Shown: positions 55,930-64,000 of the stretch, piece by piece
Layout: each line of letters opens with the position of its first letter
Numbering within the stretch: the first letter of the stretch is position 1
NCBI GenBank assembly: GCA_041392835.1
Contig: JAWKLF010000005.1
Coordinates: 62,001-126,000 of the forward strand
Direction of reading: 5' to 3'
From: OLB11 sp041392835
Lineage (GTDB): Bacteria; Bacteroidota; Bacteroidia; Chitinophagales; Chitinophagaceae
DNA length: 64,000 nucleotides
Notes under the pieces: model-generated
The model's database searches: none
What the model saw: only the letters and a program-made list of their open reading frames with translations
What the model was told of the DNA's origin: nothing
Program-made: the position numbers and the translations under genes

Positions 55930-56832
55930 TTATTTAGATATTACAAATGGAAATACCTGATTATTGCAATGCAAATAATATGTCCCAATGGCAAGTGAAG
56001 ACACAGGAATGGTTTCAATATCCATTGAAGATTTACCTTGAAGAAGTTCCACCTAAGCTATTATAAATTTATAATCTTGCTGTTTAGCCCACGCAAAAAA
56101 GTTTGTAGGTGGCAGGGTTTGGGAATAAAGTTAGACTTAGTGGCACTGTTTTTAGGTATTTTAATTGGTCAAATTAAAGGCTCGCCATTTATAAAACATA
56201 GCACCATTGTCTTCCCATGCTATTACATACTCATTCATATTATTGTCGGTAGCAGCAGCTACCGAAACGCAATAGCGCATGCCCATATAGGTTTTGGGTG
56301 TTAGATTAACTTGCTCCCAATTGTAAAAATTTTGATTGAATGCCGGTTGATTAATCGCATAGATACCCCTTTCTTGATTTGTTGGGTTACTATTGGGGTA
56401 ATAATGGAAGGCCATGCAACCACCGCATCACGGTTGTTAAGGTTGGATTGCGTATAATCTATAGCTGGATCACCGTTGTATGAAAAACCATAATTATTTT
56501 GCCCATCCAAAAAATCTAAACTCGATAAACTAATTGGATGCCAATACCAGTAATACAAGTTGTTGTTAGGTGTGTTGCTAAATGGGCTATTAGAATGAGT
56601 CATTACAAAGGGTATAGGAGCTTGAAAGGTATTGTACCAAGATTAGGAGGTAAATGCGTGGACATAATGCTGCAAAAGCACCGCTAATAAATAAGTTGGT
56701 ATTGGACCGATGATAGTATTGTATAGATGAAGGGTCAATGACATTTGGAATAGCATAGTCAGCATTGCTGGGGGCAACACGCTGTTTTGCGCTATAGCAG
56801 TAAATTGAAAAAAGAAACGAGAAACATAACAA
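55930..56832 (-). pseudogene. Type IX-sorted surface protein, frameshifted
   Basis: It begins with a possible signal peptide (FSFLFSIYCYSAKQ) and continues PSNADYAIPNVIDPSSIQYYHRSNT until a shift near 56640. It resumes as MTHSNSPFSNTPNNNLYYWYW ... NRDAVVAWPSIITP, shifts again near 56370 and continues as INQPAFNQNFYNWEQVNLTPKTYMG to a stop at 56161. Beyond the stop, LTLFPNPATYKLF and, in another frame, SLAIGTYYLHCNNQVFPFVIS are the two halves of a sorting domain. At least three shifts. It lies 8 bases upstream of the next remnant. Confidence 0.6.
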
Positions 56833-57141
56833 AGAAAAGATAGTATAGATTACATTGTAATTTTATGAAAACTATTTTTGCGGGCGGGGGGAGGTAAATT
56901 TTTTCATGATTTTTTTTTTTATAAAGATAATTGCAATTCTGTCAAACAAAAATTATTTAACAAATGTTAAGGTCAATGTTTGGTATTGGAAAATCTATAT
57001 AAGCTTTCTTGAAATTTCATATCAAACACGATAAATCAATAAAACAATCAAATAATAATCTTGTCATGTTTTTTTTGAACAAACCTATTATAATCAAAAA
57101 CAGTTTTGGATTTTAGAAACACCTAAAACGAACAAAATAAA
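56833..57141. other. Intergenic region without recognised features
   Basis: About 309 AT-rich bases with homopolymer runs, including a GGGCGGGGGGAGG patch at about 56883. I see no gene, RNA or terminator hairpin. Confidence 0.5.
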
Positions 57142-58057
57142 CTATTCTATTTTTTTTCGTTTAAACGTTTTTGCGTATTCCTTATATCTTGGGGTGTCTT
57201 TCTTGTCAAAACCATTAATCTGAATAATATAAATTTCTTTTTCATCAAAAGAGCAAACATTATAGGCTATGGCATCTTTGCCATATCTGTTTTTCCCTTC
57301 TACTATCGTTACATAACCATCCAGGTTATCTATTTTTATTTTTTCGGGTGTACTTATTTTGGTTCTGTAAGACGAGAGTTTTTTCTGCTCTCATTTTGCT
57401 ATAATCGTTTTTGTCAGCTATAGGTCTTGTGTATTTTGCAATACCTATTACAGCTACTTCTTTGTCATAGGTAGTTGCATCCATTTCGCCATTGTGTGTG
57501 TATATGGTGCTTTCGGTAAAATTTTTAGCCAATTTAAAAAGCTTAGGGTCTAATTCGATAGTGTATTTGTCAGACTCTTTTATCACATCAATTGCCTTTT
57601 CATCATAAATAGTTGACATCATAGATTTTACAATATCATTTTCAATTTGTTTGTTTTTTTCAGGATAATAGCCGTTTACTATAATAGTATTGCCTTTGTC
57701 TTCAAAGGCTAATATATGTTTGTAGCTTTTATTTTTTTCTTGATACGATTTTATCAATATGCCTTTATGATTGGATACATCTACATCTTTTTTTTCAAGC
57801 AATTCCACACCTTTGGTTTTTAGTGAATCTGCATTGTAAGAGGCTAAGAAATTTTTTAATGATGTTTTGGTTTTTGAAAATAATATACCAGATTCTAATT
57901 TCTTGTTGCTAATACCAGCTATAATATTAGTGGCTTTAAAGTCGCTTGGAGGTATGATATAGCATTGTGAACCATTGACATATATATGTTCTTTAGTTTG
58001 TGCAAAACCACTTAGGCTGAGTATGCAAAGGCTAAAAATGAATATTGCTTTTTTCAT
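57142..58057 (-). CDS. Exported protein of unknown function, frameshifted near the 3' end
   Basis: It starts MKKAIFIFSLCILSLSGFAQ (signal peptide) at the ATG at 58057. The frame from there ends at 57326, but the neighbouring frame continues sensibly to 57142 (SYRTKISTPEKIKIDNLDGY to KEYAKTFKRKKIE). The break is at an A6 run (57384-57379 on the minus strand); removing one A restores a product of about 304 residues. The body resembles small periplasmic proteins with a SGILFSKTKTSLKNFLASY helix and a NTIIVNGYYPEKN strand; no family is recognised. Confidence 0.65.
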
Positions 58058-58108
58058 GTTTTTTTGTTTTGAGTTTTGGTTATCAAAAATATATTTTTTT
58101 AAATAAAA

Positions 58109-58133
58109 AAAACCTTCCAATATAGAAGGTTTT
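58109..58133 (-). terminator. Terminator after rpsT
   Basis: AAAACCTTC, a 7-base loop, GAAGGTTTT and T8 in the minus direction, just beyond the rpsT stop. Confidence 0.88.
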
Positions 58134-58163
58134 GTTATTATATAGTAATATTATGATTCTAAA

Positions 58164-58496
58164 TTATTTTTTAGTAGCCTTTTTAGTTGGCTTTTTAGCT
58201 GTAGCTTTTTTAGTTTTTACTACTACTTCTTCTACTTTTTCTTTGCCTAAATTATTTATTTTTTTCTGTAAAGCAGATTTTAAATTGCTTGCTTTATTTT
58301 TATGTATAATATTTCTTTTGGCTAATTTGTCTAACATAGCAATAACTGAAGGTAATTTTTCAGCTGCTTCTGCAGGTGTTTCTATAGCATTTAAATCACG
58401 CATTGCATTACGTGTCGTTTTGCCATAGTATCTGTTGTGATCTCTACGTTTGTTAGCTTGTCTGGTATCTTTTTTGGTAGCCTTATGATTAGCCAT
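58164..58496 (-). CDS. rpsT: 30S ribosomal protein bS20 with a Lys/Ala-rich tail
   Basis: bS20 binds the 16S rRNA 5' domain early in assembly. The canonical helical body MANHKATKKDTRQANKRRDHNR ... LPSVIAMLDKLAKRNIIHKNKASNLKSALQKKI occupies residues 1-82. It is followed by an extension of about 28 residues ending in KKATAKKPTKKATKK, similar in composition to the histone-like protein at 14172. The extension is longer than in E. coli (87 residues in total) and may add nucleic-acid contacts. It is a monocistronic unit with its own promoter and terminator. Confidence 0.94.
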   Translation of the reverse strand: MANHKATKKDTRQANKRRDHNRYYGKTTRNAMRDLNAIETPAEAAEKLPSVIAMLDKLAKRNIIHKNKASNLKSALQKKINNLGKEKVEEVVVKTKKATAKKPTKKATKK

Positions 58497-58516
58497 GAGT
58501 TATTTTTTTAGGACTG

Positions 58517-58552
58517 CAAATGTACGTTAGTTTTTATTAAATCGCTACAAAA
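58517..58552 (-). promoter_or_regulatory. Promoter of rpsT
   Basis: On the minus strand TTTTG (58552-58548), 23 bases, TACATTTG (58524-58517); TSS expected about 14 bases before the ATG. Confidence 0.65.
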
Positions 58553-58571
58553 ATTGTCAAAATTCTGTTTT

Positions 58572-59405
58572 TTAGGCACTTTTAAGTCTATTTTTTAGTG
58601 CCAATATGCTTTCTGGGCTATAAAATGATGCTGTAATGGTTCTATTTTCCTGTATTTGCTCCATGCTTAGCGCTTTGAAAAGTGCATTATCAACCCAGTC
58701 ATTCAAAATAAAAAATGCATTAAATCCTTCTTTGTTGGTTGCTACCAGTGTATATCCTTTTTGAAACCCAAGTTTCCAAAAGCTGTACAATGATGCTCCC
58801 CATTCATGACTTTCAAAGTTTTTGTTTTGTGGAATTACGATATCCTCAAGCCCATACTCTATTTTGTTTTCTACCAGCACTATTTTAGGTTTTATATAGT
58901 CTATTGCATTCCAAATAGCATAGTCATTGCCATCTATGTCTATATTCATAAAATCTATGTTGGTTTCATGTAGATTTTTTTTCAAAAGCTCATTTATATT
59001 TTCAGGTTCTATAAAAGATTCTATAAAAGATACATTGTTTTTGCCTTTTAATTGATAGTTCTTTTGACCTATAGCTAAGAGTTTTTGGTCTGCATCTACA
59101 AAATAACCTTTCCAATCAAAGTTAAAAACCAAGTTGGCACAGTTGCTATTAATACAATCATTAGAGCCCAAATCTAAAAATGTACCTTGAGCTATATTGA
59201 GCGATGCAATGATTCTGACTATAATGTCATCTTCGTTTCGTGTACTAAATATTTTAAGCGGGGCTTCAGATAATGCTGCATGATTAAAAGCTTTGCCCTG
59301 GTGTTTATTAAAAAGCTCTTTTGCTTTTTTTTTCTGTAAAAAATTATTTTTTAAGGGTATATAGATTGGGTACAAGAATTGTTTGAGTTGTGTAGTAAAT
59401 GCCAT
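58572..59405 (-). CDS. FkbM-type SAM-dependent methyltransferase-like protein
   Basis: A 277-residue protein with a Rossmann SAM-binding core: the first glycine motif appears as TFLDLGSNDCINS (near residue 93), followed by YFVDADQKLL and FMNIDIDGNDYAIW, a typical FkbM motif IV region. FkbM-family enzymes methylate sugars or secondary-metabolite hydroxyls; the substrate here is unknown. The N-terminus is basic and Gln/Lys-rich. It starts one base after the kynU stop, so the two are almost certainly co-transcribed. Confidence 0.75.
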   Translation of the reverse strand: MAFTTQLKQFLYPIYIPLKNNFLQKKKAKELFNKHQGKAFNHAALSEAPLKIFSTRNEDDIIVRIIASLNIAQGTFLDLGSNDCINSNCANLVFNFDWKGYFVDADQKLLAIGQKNYQLKGKNNVSFIESFIEPENINELLKKNLHETNIDFMNIDIDGNDYAIWNAIDYIKPKIVLVENKIEYGLEDIVIPQNKNFESHEWGASLYSFWKLGFQKGYTLVATNKEGFNAFFILNDWVDNALFKALSMEQIQENRTITASFYSPESILALKNRLKSA

Positions 59406-59406
59406 C

Positions 59407-60672
59407 TTATTTTACGTTTTGCAATATCTCATAAAAGCGATACACATCTTCAAAGCTATTGTATAAAGGTACTGGAGCTATACGAATCACATTGGGTTTA
59501 CGCCAGTCGGCTATTACACCGCATTTTGTAAGTGTATCAAATACGATTTTACCTTTTGATTTAAATAGAAGAGATAATTGACATCCTCTTTCTAATGGAT
59601 TTGTTGGCGTTATGATTTCAAATTTTAAGTGCTTGATTTGTGATAATAAAAGCTCCGTGTAGGAAGTAAGCAGCATACTTTTTTCAACAAGATCGCTCAT
59701 GTGTACCTGATCAAAAATATCTAAAGAAGCTCTAAGCGATGCCATATTAAATACTTGTGCATTGCTCATTTGCCAAGAGCCTGCATTCTTCATGGGTTTA
59801 AAACCTTTTTTCATATCAAAACGTGTTTTCTCATCGTAGCCCCACCAGCCAGCCAGCCTAAATGTTTTTGGATTCTTTATATGTTTTTCATGTATATAAA
59901 AACCACCCACAGCGCCTGGTCCTGCATTCAAGTATTTATAAGAACACCAACAAGCAAAGTCTACTTGCCAATCATGTAAATGAAGCGATTTGTTGCCAAC
60001 AGCATGAGCCAAATCGAAACCCACAAGCGCTCCAGCTTTATGCCCAAGTTCTGTAATCTTTTTCAAATCAAAATACTGACCGGTATAATAATTGACTCCT
60101 CCAAAAAGTATAAGTGCCGTTTGTTTGCCATGTTTTTTTATTGTGTTTTCTATGTCTTCAAAATCAATAGTGTGCTTTCCTTTTTTGGGTGCCACTTCTA
60201 TGATGGCTTTTTCGGGATTTAGCCCGTGTAGCCTAACTTGAGATTCAATGGCATACATGTCAGACGGAAAAGCACCGGCTTCCATAATGATTTTAAAACG
60301 CTGCTTATTGGGTTTATAAAAAGACAACATTTGTAAGTGCATATTAACCGTCAGTGTGTTCATAGCAACCACTTCTTGACTTTTGGCACCAACCAATTTA
60401 GCAAGAGATTCCGTAAAAAAAGAGTGATACGCAAACCAAGGCCTTTTGGCATGAAAATGGCCTTCTACTCCATATGATGCCCAATCGTTTAATTCTTGTA
60501 AAACGTATTCTTTGGCCTTTTGGGGTTGTAGTCCTAGCGAATTACCACAGAAATAAATAGCATCTTTTCCTTTGTATTTTGGAAATAAAAATTGTTTTCT
60601 ATAGACATTTAATTTATCTGCATCGTCCATTTCGCGGGCATATTGCATAGTCAATTTGTACGTGTTGTTCAT
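59407..60672 (-). CDS. kynU: Kynureninase
   Basis: A PLP-dependent hydrolase converting kynurenine to anthranilate plus alanine (or 3-hydroxykynurenine to 3-hydroxyanthranilate) in tryptophan breakdown or NAD synthesis. Visible features are FCGNSLGLQP, the PLP phosphate site NTLTVN, the ring-stacking FPSD region (AGAFPSDMYA), GFDLAHAVGN and the Schiff-base lysine in CWCSYKYLNAGPGAVGG. The product has 421 residues. Other kynurenine pathway genes are not in the window. The upstream region has a TACATTTG -7 element (60705-60698). Confidence 0.94.
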   Translation of the reverse strand: MNNTYKLTMQYAREMDDADKLNVYRKQFLFPKYKGKDAIYFCGNSLGLQPQKAKEYVLQELNDWASYGVEGHFHAKRPWFAYHSFFTESLAKLVGAKSQEVVAMNTLTVNMHLQMLSFYKPNKQRFKIIMEAGAFPSDMYAIESQVRLHGLNPEKAIIEVAPKKGKHTIDFEDIENTIKKHGKQTALILFGGVNYYTGQYFDLKKITELGHKAGALVGFDLAHAVGNKSLHLHDWQVDFACWCSYKYLNAGPGAVGGFYIHEKHIKNPKTFRLAGWWGYDEKTRFDMKKGFKPMKNAGSWQMSNAQVFNMASLRASLDIFDQVHMSDLVEKSMLLTSYTELLLSQIKHLKFEIITPTNPLERGCQLSLLFKSKGKIVFDTLTKCGVIADWRKPNVIRIAPVPLYNSFEDVYRFYEILQNVK

Positions 60673-60697
60673 GTCAAAAATTGGGTATTAGGATAAG

Positions 60698-60727
60698 CAA
60701 ATGTATATAATATGAGTATTTTTACTC
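60698..60727 (-). promoter_or_regulatory. kynU promoter -7 element with adjacent palindrome
   Basis: TACATTTG (60705-60698, minus strand) matches TAnnTTTG. Next to it, at 60714-60727, GAGTA-TTTT-TACTC forms a short inverted repeat in the spacer region, a possible operator; the arms are only 5 bp. Confidence 0.4.
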
Positions 60728-60861
60728 TATTTTATTCACGCATATATCAAAAACAGGCGATTAATATAAGTGATGTATGTTTTTTACCCCTTTCAGGGTT
60801 TCTATTGCATTACTTGGGATTAACAGACTTTGAATAAAGAAATTTGTACTTTTATAAGCTC

Positions 60862-61383
60862 ATGATTTTTACTAAGTTTCACAAAGCGTTTCCCTTACTA
60901 TTTTTTACTTTTTTATTGCTAAGCATGTTTGTATATGCCAAAAAGAGAAAACTATCTGTACAGCTTAATACCTATAACATAAAACCTTATTGCAATGGTG
61001 TAGCTCCAAGTACAAAAGAAGATAGCGCTGCTCAAAAAAAGAATATAGATAGAAATCGGGTGTACTTTGTATTAAAGAAAGGGGACTATAGAAAAAATGT
61101 GGAACGTATTAGTAGCAATAAAAATGGAGTAGCATATATTTTTCTTTCTGAAGGAATTTATGAATTTTGGACACCACAAAAAATGGAGTCCTTTGCTGTT
61201 TTTTTAATAAATCAACACGCTGATGTAGATACCCAGTGTTTAAAAAAAATGTACAATACACCCGATGCAACAGTTAATGTGCACAAGCGGAGGCTTGTTT
61301 ATGAAATTATATACAAAGAATATTGCGAATGGAATTTGCCTTGTCGTTTACAAGAAAATTTACCACCACCCAGTATGCATTAG
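60862..61383 (+). CDS. Exported protein of unknown function
   Basis: A protein of about 173 residues with a hydrophobic N-terminal segment (FPLLFFTFLLLSMFVYA) that serves as signal or anchor. Two Cys pairs, VDTQC and EYCEWNLPC, might form disulfides, and the N-terminal mature part is KKRKLSVQLNTYNIKPYC. The Gly-Val-Ala-Tyr-Ile-Phe-Leu-Ser-Glu-Gly-Ile-Tyr strand pair suggests a beta domain. I do not recognise a family. I use the ATG at 60862 rather than the in-frame TTG at 60844. Its last four bases overlap the stop end of the convergent MarR-family gene. Confidence 0.6.
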   Translation: MIFTKFHKAFPLLFFTFLLLSMFVYAKKRKLSVQLNTYNIKPYCNGVAPSTKEDSAAQKKNIDRNRVYFVLKKGDYRKNVERISSNKNGVAYIFLSEGIYEFWTPQKMESFAVFLINQHADVDTQCLKKMYNTPDATVNVHKRRLVYEIIYKEYCEWNLPCRLQENLPPPSMH

Positions 61384-61844
61384 CAATTTTCTAAAGCGCT
61401 ATCTATTAGGAGGTTGAGTTGTTCTATTTCGGTATTAGAAAATGAATTTAGAATTTCTACATGTTTTTGTACGAGAGGCTCTATTTCTGAAATCAAATCC
61501 AATGCTTTGTCTGTAATGATTACATTGATATAACGTTTGTCTGTCAGATTAAACTCTTTAATAATCCATCCATTTCGTTGCATTCTATCAAGCATTCTGG
61601 ATACATCACTTTGTTTGTCTATCATGCGCTCCTTGATTGTTAGAATATTGCACGTGTTAGGTAGTTGTCCTTTAATAATTTTTAGGGTATTAAATTGTTG
61701 AAATGTTAGATTGTATTTTTTGAAAAATGCTTGCATCTGAGACTCCACTTGCTTAGCCAAAACAATTAATCCCAATGATGCTTTTGTGTAGCTGTTGCCT
61801 ATGGGTTTGCTTTGTCTAAGAATTCGTTCTAAGTTATTATTCAT
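61380..61844 (-). CDS. MarR family transcriptional regulator
   Basis: A 154-residue dimeric winged-helix regulator. The layout is an N-terminal dimerisation helix, LTFQQFNTLKII, a recognition helix with KERMIDKQSDVSRMLDRMQRNGWI and the wing FNLTDKRYINVIITDKA (the DxR signature of MarR wings). The C-terminal dimerisation helix is EPLVQKHVEILNSFSNTEIEQLNLLIDSAL. The ligand and targets are unknown. It is 15 bases downstream of the SNF2 helicase gene on the same strand. Confidence 0.88.
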   Translation of the reverse strand: MNNNLERILRQSKPIGNSYTKASLGLIVLAKQVESQMQAFFKKYNLTFQQFNTLKIIKGQLPNTCNILTIKERMIDKQSDVSRMLDRMQRNGWIIKEFNLTDKRYINVIITDKALDLISEIEPLVQKHVEILNSFSNTEIEQLNLLIDSALENC

Positions 61845-61859
61845 TGAAAGAAGGTTTTG

Positions 61860-64000
61860 TTAGCTAAATAAATAATTAATATCATCTTTACTTAATTGCT
61901 TAATCAGGTGTTGATCTTCTGCAATAATATCTTTTACCAATGCATTTTTTCGCTCTTTGAGCAACATGATTTTTTCTTCTACGGTGTCTTTACATATCAT
62001 ACGATAGGCAAAAATATTTTTTGTTTGTCCTATACGATGTGTTCTGTCTATAGCTTGCTGTTCTACTGCCGGATTCCACCAAGGGTCTACTATATATACA
62101 TAGTCGGCTGCTGTTAAATTAAGACCCATACCGCCCGCTTTAAGCGATATTAAGAATACTCGGCAATCGTCATTTTTTTGAAAATCGTTGATGGCTTGTT
62201 CACGTTGTTGAGCGGTGTAGCTTCCGTCAAAATATTGATGTTTTATGCCTTTGTCGTTAAATTCTTTTCTGATAAGGCTAAGCATGCCAATGAATTGCGA
62301 AAAGACCAAAGCTTTGTGATTGCCCATGTTGTCTTCAATTTCTCTTACAAGTTCTTGTAGTTTTATGCTATGGTTTTCGTATGTTGTATCGTCTTTGAGT
62401 ATAGCTGGAGAGTCACATATTTGTCTTAGTTTCATAAGCCCTTGTAAAATTGTAAACTGCGATTTGTTGATTCCTACGCTGTCAATCGTATGCATGATGC
62501 GGTCATAGTAAAGGCTACGGTGATGCTCGTATATTTTCCGTTGCTCTTCTTCCATAGAACAGTACAATACAATTTCTGTTTTGTCTGGCAAATCTTTGGC
62601 TACTTGTTCTTTTGTTCTTCTCAACAAAAAAGGAAAGACTAATTTTTTCAAATGTTCTTTGCTATCTACATCTTGAAATTTATCAATTGGTTTTGCAAAG
62701 TGTTCTTTAAAAAATTCTTTACTTCCTAAAAGACCTGGGTTTAAAAAATTCATTTGAGAAAATAAATCAAATGTATTGTTTTGCATAGGAGTGCCACTCA
62801 AGGCAAATTTGTTTTTAGCAGTAATACTTTGGCAGGCTTTTGCTATTTTACTTGTCGGGTTTTTTATAGTTTGAGATTCATCTAAAAAGATAAAATCAAT
62901 TTCATTTTTATTTAATAAATCAATATCGCTACGCAAAATACCATAAGTGGTAAGTACTATATTAAAATTGCTAAGTTCTTTGGGTTGAAGAGTTCGAGCT
63001 GAGCCATGATGTATGATATAGCTAAGGTCTGGAGTAAATTTTAATATCTCATTTTCCCAATTAAAGAGTAGTGTGGTTGGACATACTACTAATGCATGTA
63101 GGTTTTCATTTTTTTCATAATAGTTCAATAAAAAGGTAAGTGCTTGAATGGTTTTCCCAAGACCCATATCGTCTGCCAATAAGCCTCCCCATTGAATTTG
63201 GTGCAGATAAGATAGCCATTGAAAACCTTTTAATTGATAAGGTCTTAGGGTTGCTTTTAAACCTTTGGGTGCTTCAGTATCAAGCACATCTTCAATTGAA
63301 TTGCTTAATAGGAATTGTTTTTTTACTTCAAGTTCGTCTTTGATTTCTTGTTCTTGAATATATTCTTCAATTTCGTTGATGGCTGTAAAATGAAATTTTG
63401 ATAGACTCAATTTATTGCCTTTTACTTGACTCATTTTATATAAAAGAGAAAACTTCTTAATCCATTCTTCTGGTAAAAGACCAAGAGAGCCGTCATCCAA
63501 ACGTATATAATTTTCTTTTGCTAAGATGGCTTTGCGAATTTCGTTGCTATCTACTTTTTGATTATCAAATGCAAGACTTATATCTAAATCAAACCAATCA
63601 ATATTGGAGCTAATGTGAACATTTGTTGTTGGTTTTGATTTTTTTACTCTAAAGTTTTTTAGTCCTTCATAGCCATAGAGAGGTATTTTTTGCTCTTTGA
63701 TAAGATCAAAAAAATTAAATATCCAATTAGAAGCAAAAGCATATTTTACATGAAGTGCAAAATGATTTTCGGAAGAGGGCTTCATCAGTTTTTCATGCAA
63801 TGATTGGAACCATTGTATATGACTTTCTTCTGCTATTTTGTCGCGTTCTAAATAAAGTAATTTTTCATTTTGTTGAATACTAATATGCGTTTCATCATTA
63901 TATTCTATTTGATGACCTTCATACTCAAACAAAGGTTTAAATATGATAAAAGAGCCTTGCTCGCTCAGTGCAATAGAAAATAGGGGAGGGCTTGCTTTTG
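61860..64000 (-). CDS. SNF2-family helicase/ATPase (5' partial)
   Basis: A Swi2/Snf2-type DNA translocase, cytoplasmic. The frame is open to the window edge at 64000 (KASPPLFSIALSEQGSF before the first internal ATG at 63932), so the N-terminus is outside. Motifs are I (LADDMGLGKTIQAL, at about 63185-63144), II (FIFLDESQ), III (ALSGTPMQN), V (FLISLKAGGMGLNLTAADYV) and VI (DRTHRIGQ). The bacterial SNF2 N-terminal region is represented by the part before LKATLRPYQLKGFQWLSYLH. It resembles the common Bacteroidota SNF2 helicases of unknown role, possibly in transcription recycling like RapA or DNA repair. Confidence 0.92.
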   Translation of the reverse strand, partial: KASPPLFSIALSEQGSFIIFKPLFEYEGHQIEYNDETHISIQQNEKLLYLERDKIAEESHIQWFQSLHEKLMKPSSENHFALHVKYAFASNWIFNFFDLIKEQKIPLYGYEGLKNFRVKKSKPTTNVHISSNIDWFDLDISLAFDNQKVDSNEIRKAILAKENYIRLDDGSLGLLPEEWIKKFSLLYKMSQVKGNKLSLSKFHFTAINEIEEYIQEQEIKDELEVKKQFLLSNSIEDVLDTEAPKGLKATLRPYQLKGFQWLSYLHQIQWGGLLADDMGLGKTIQALTFLLNYYEKNENLHALVVCPTTLLFNWENEILKFTPDLSYIIHHGSARTLQPKELSNFNIVLTTYGILRSDIDLLNKNEIDFIFLDESQTIKNPTSKIAKACQSITAKNKFALSGTPMQNNTFDLFSQMNFLNPGLLGSKEFFKEHFAKPIDKFQDVDSKEHLKKLVFPFLLRRTKEQVAKDLPDKTEIVLYCSMEEEQRKIYEHHRSLYYDRIMHTIDSVGINKSQFTILQGLMKLRQICDSPAILKDDTTYENHSIKLQELVREIEDNMGNHKALVFSQFIGMLSLIRKEFNDKGIKHQYFDGSYTAQQREQAINDFQKNDDCRVFLISLKAGGMGLNLTAADYVYIVDPWWNPAVEQQAIDRTHRIGQTKNIFAYRMICKDTVEEKIMLLKERKNALVKDIIAEDQHLIKQLSKDDINYLFS

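Overview
The window is AT-rich chromosomal DNA from a member of the Bacteroidota, most likely close to the Chitinophagales, though the order is an inference. The evidence is a complete gldK-gldL-gldM-gldN set (type IX secretion and gliding motor), several secreted proteins with type IX C-terminal sorting domains, families largely restricted to this phylum (DUF4294, DUF6728-like, DUF4369/TlpA proteins), very long FtsA and FtsZ tails, and repeated promoter elements of the Bacteroidota type (TAnnTTTG at -7, TTTG at -33) with no obvious Shine-Dalgarno sequences. I see no rRNA, tRNA, CRISPR array, transposase or prophage.

Layout. 1-5.8 kb: end of the division and cell-wall cluster, murC (cut by the window edge), ftsQ (frameshifted at an A6 run), ftsA, ftsZ and a terminator. 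6-12 kb: a glycosyltransferase, an aldo/keto reductase, then on the minus strand a GH3-family adenylating enzyme and a multi-pass membrane protein with pentapeptide-like repeats, broken at a (TG)5 tract. 12-18.8 kb: RhlE-type helicase, rplU-rpmA, a histone H1-like Lys/Ala protein, a type IX cargo protein, dapD, a small membrane protein and lpxB. An unlisted 58-codon gene (DUF6728-like) lies antisense at the lpxB 3' end. 19.6-24.5 kb: gldKLMN behind a clear promoter. 24.5-27.8 kb, minus strand: ispE, a hibernation factor, bshB1, a DUF4294 protein and ndk.

27.9-36.5 kb is the most unusual part: three tandem copies of a two-gene cassette. Each copy has a small type IX-sorted protein followed by a large fibre-like secreted protein with conserved ends and a variable middle. 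Only the distal copy (C) is fully intact. Copies A and B carry many small indels, and the small gene of copy A is a C-B-C mosaic, as expected after gene conversion. 36.6-54.3 kb: a secreted unknown, proS, a Trp/Asn/Gly/Tyr-rich secreted repeat protein, an OMPP1/FadL-type porin, a TauE-SQR sulfide pair, an acyl-CoA carboxylase beta subunit, a CoA-type Nudix hydrolase, rlmD, a TlpA-like protein followed by a SurA/PpiC-type isomerase (again frameshifted at an A6 run), an unknown, lpd and a GNAT enzyme. 54.4-56.8 kb: two heavily frameshifted type IX cargo genes. 57-64 kb: a secreted unknown with an A6 frameshift, rpsT with a histone-like tail, an FkbM-type methyltransferase, kynU, an unknown, a MarR regulator and a SNF2 helicase running off the window.

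Most housekeeping frames are intact. Disruption is concentrated in secreted surface-protein genes, plus three genes interrupted at A6 tracts and one at a dinucleotide tract. ftsQ and the PPIase share the same in-phase heptamer A AAA AAG at the break. From sequence alone I cannot tell true frameshifts, slippage-rescued genes and consensus errors apart, so this is flagged where it matters.
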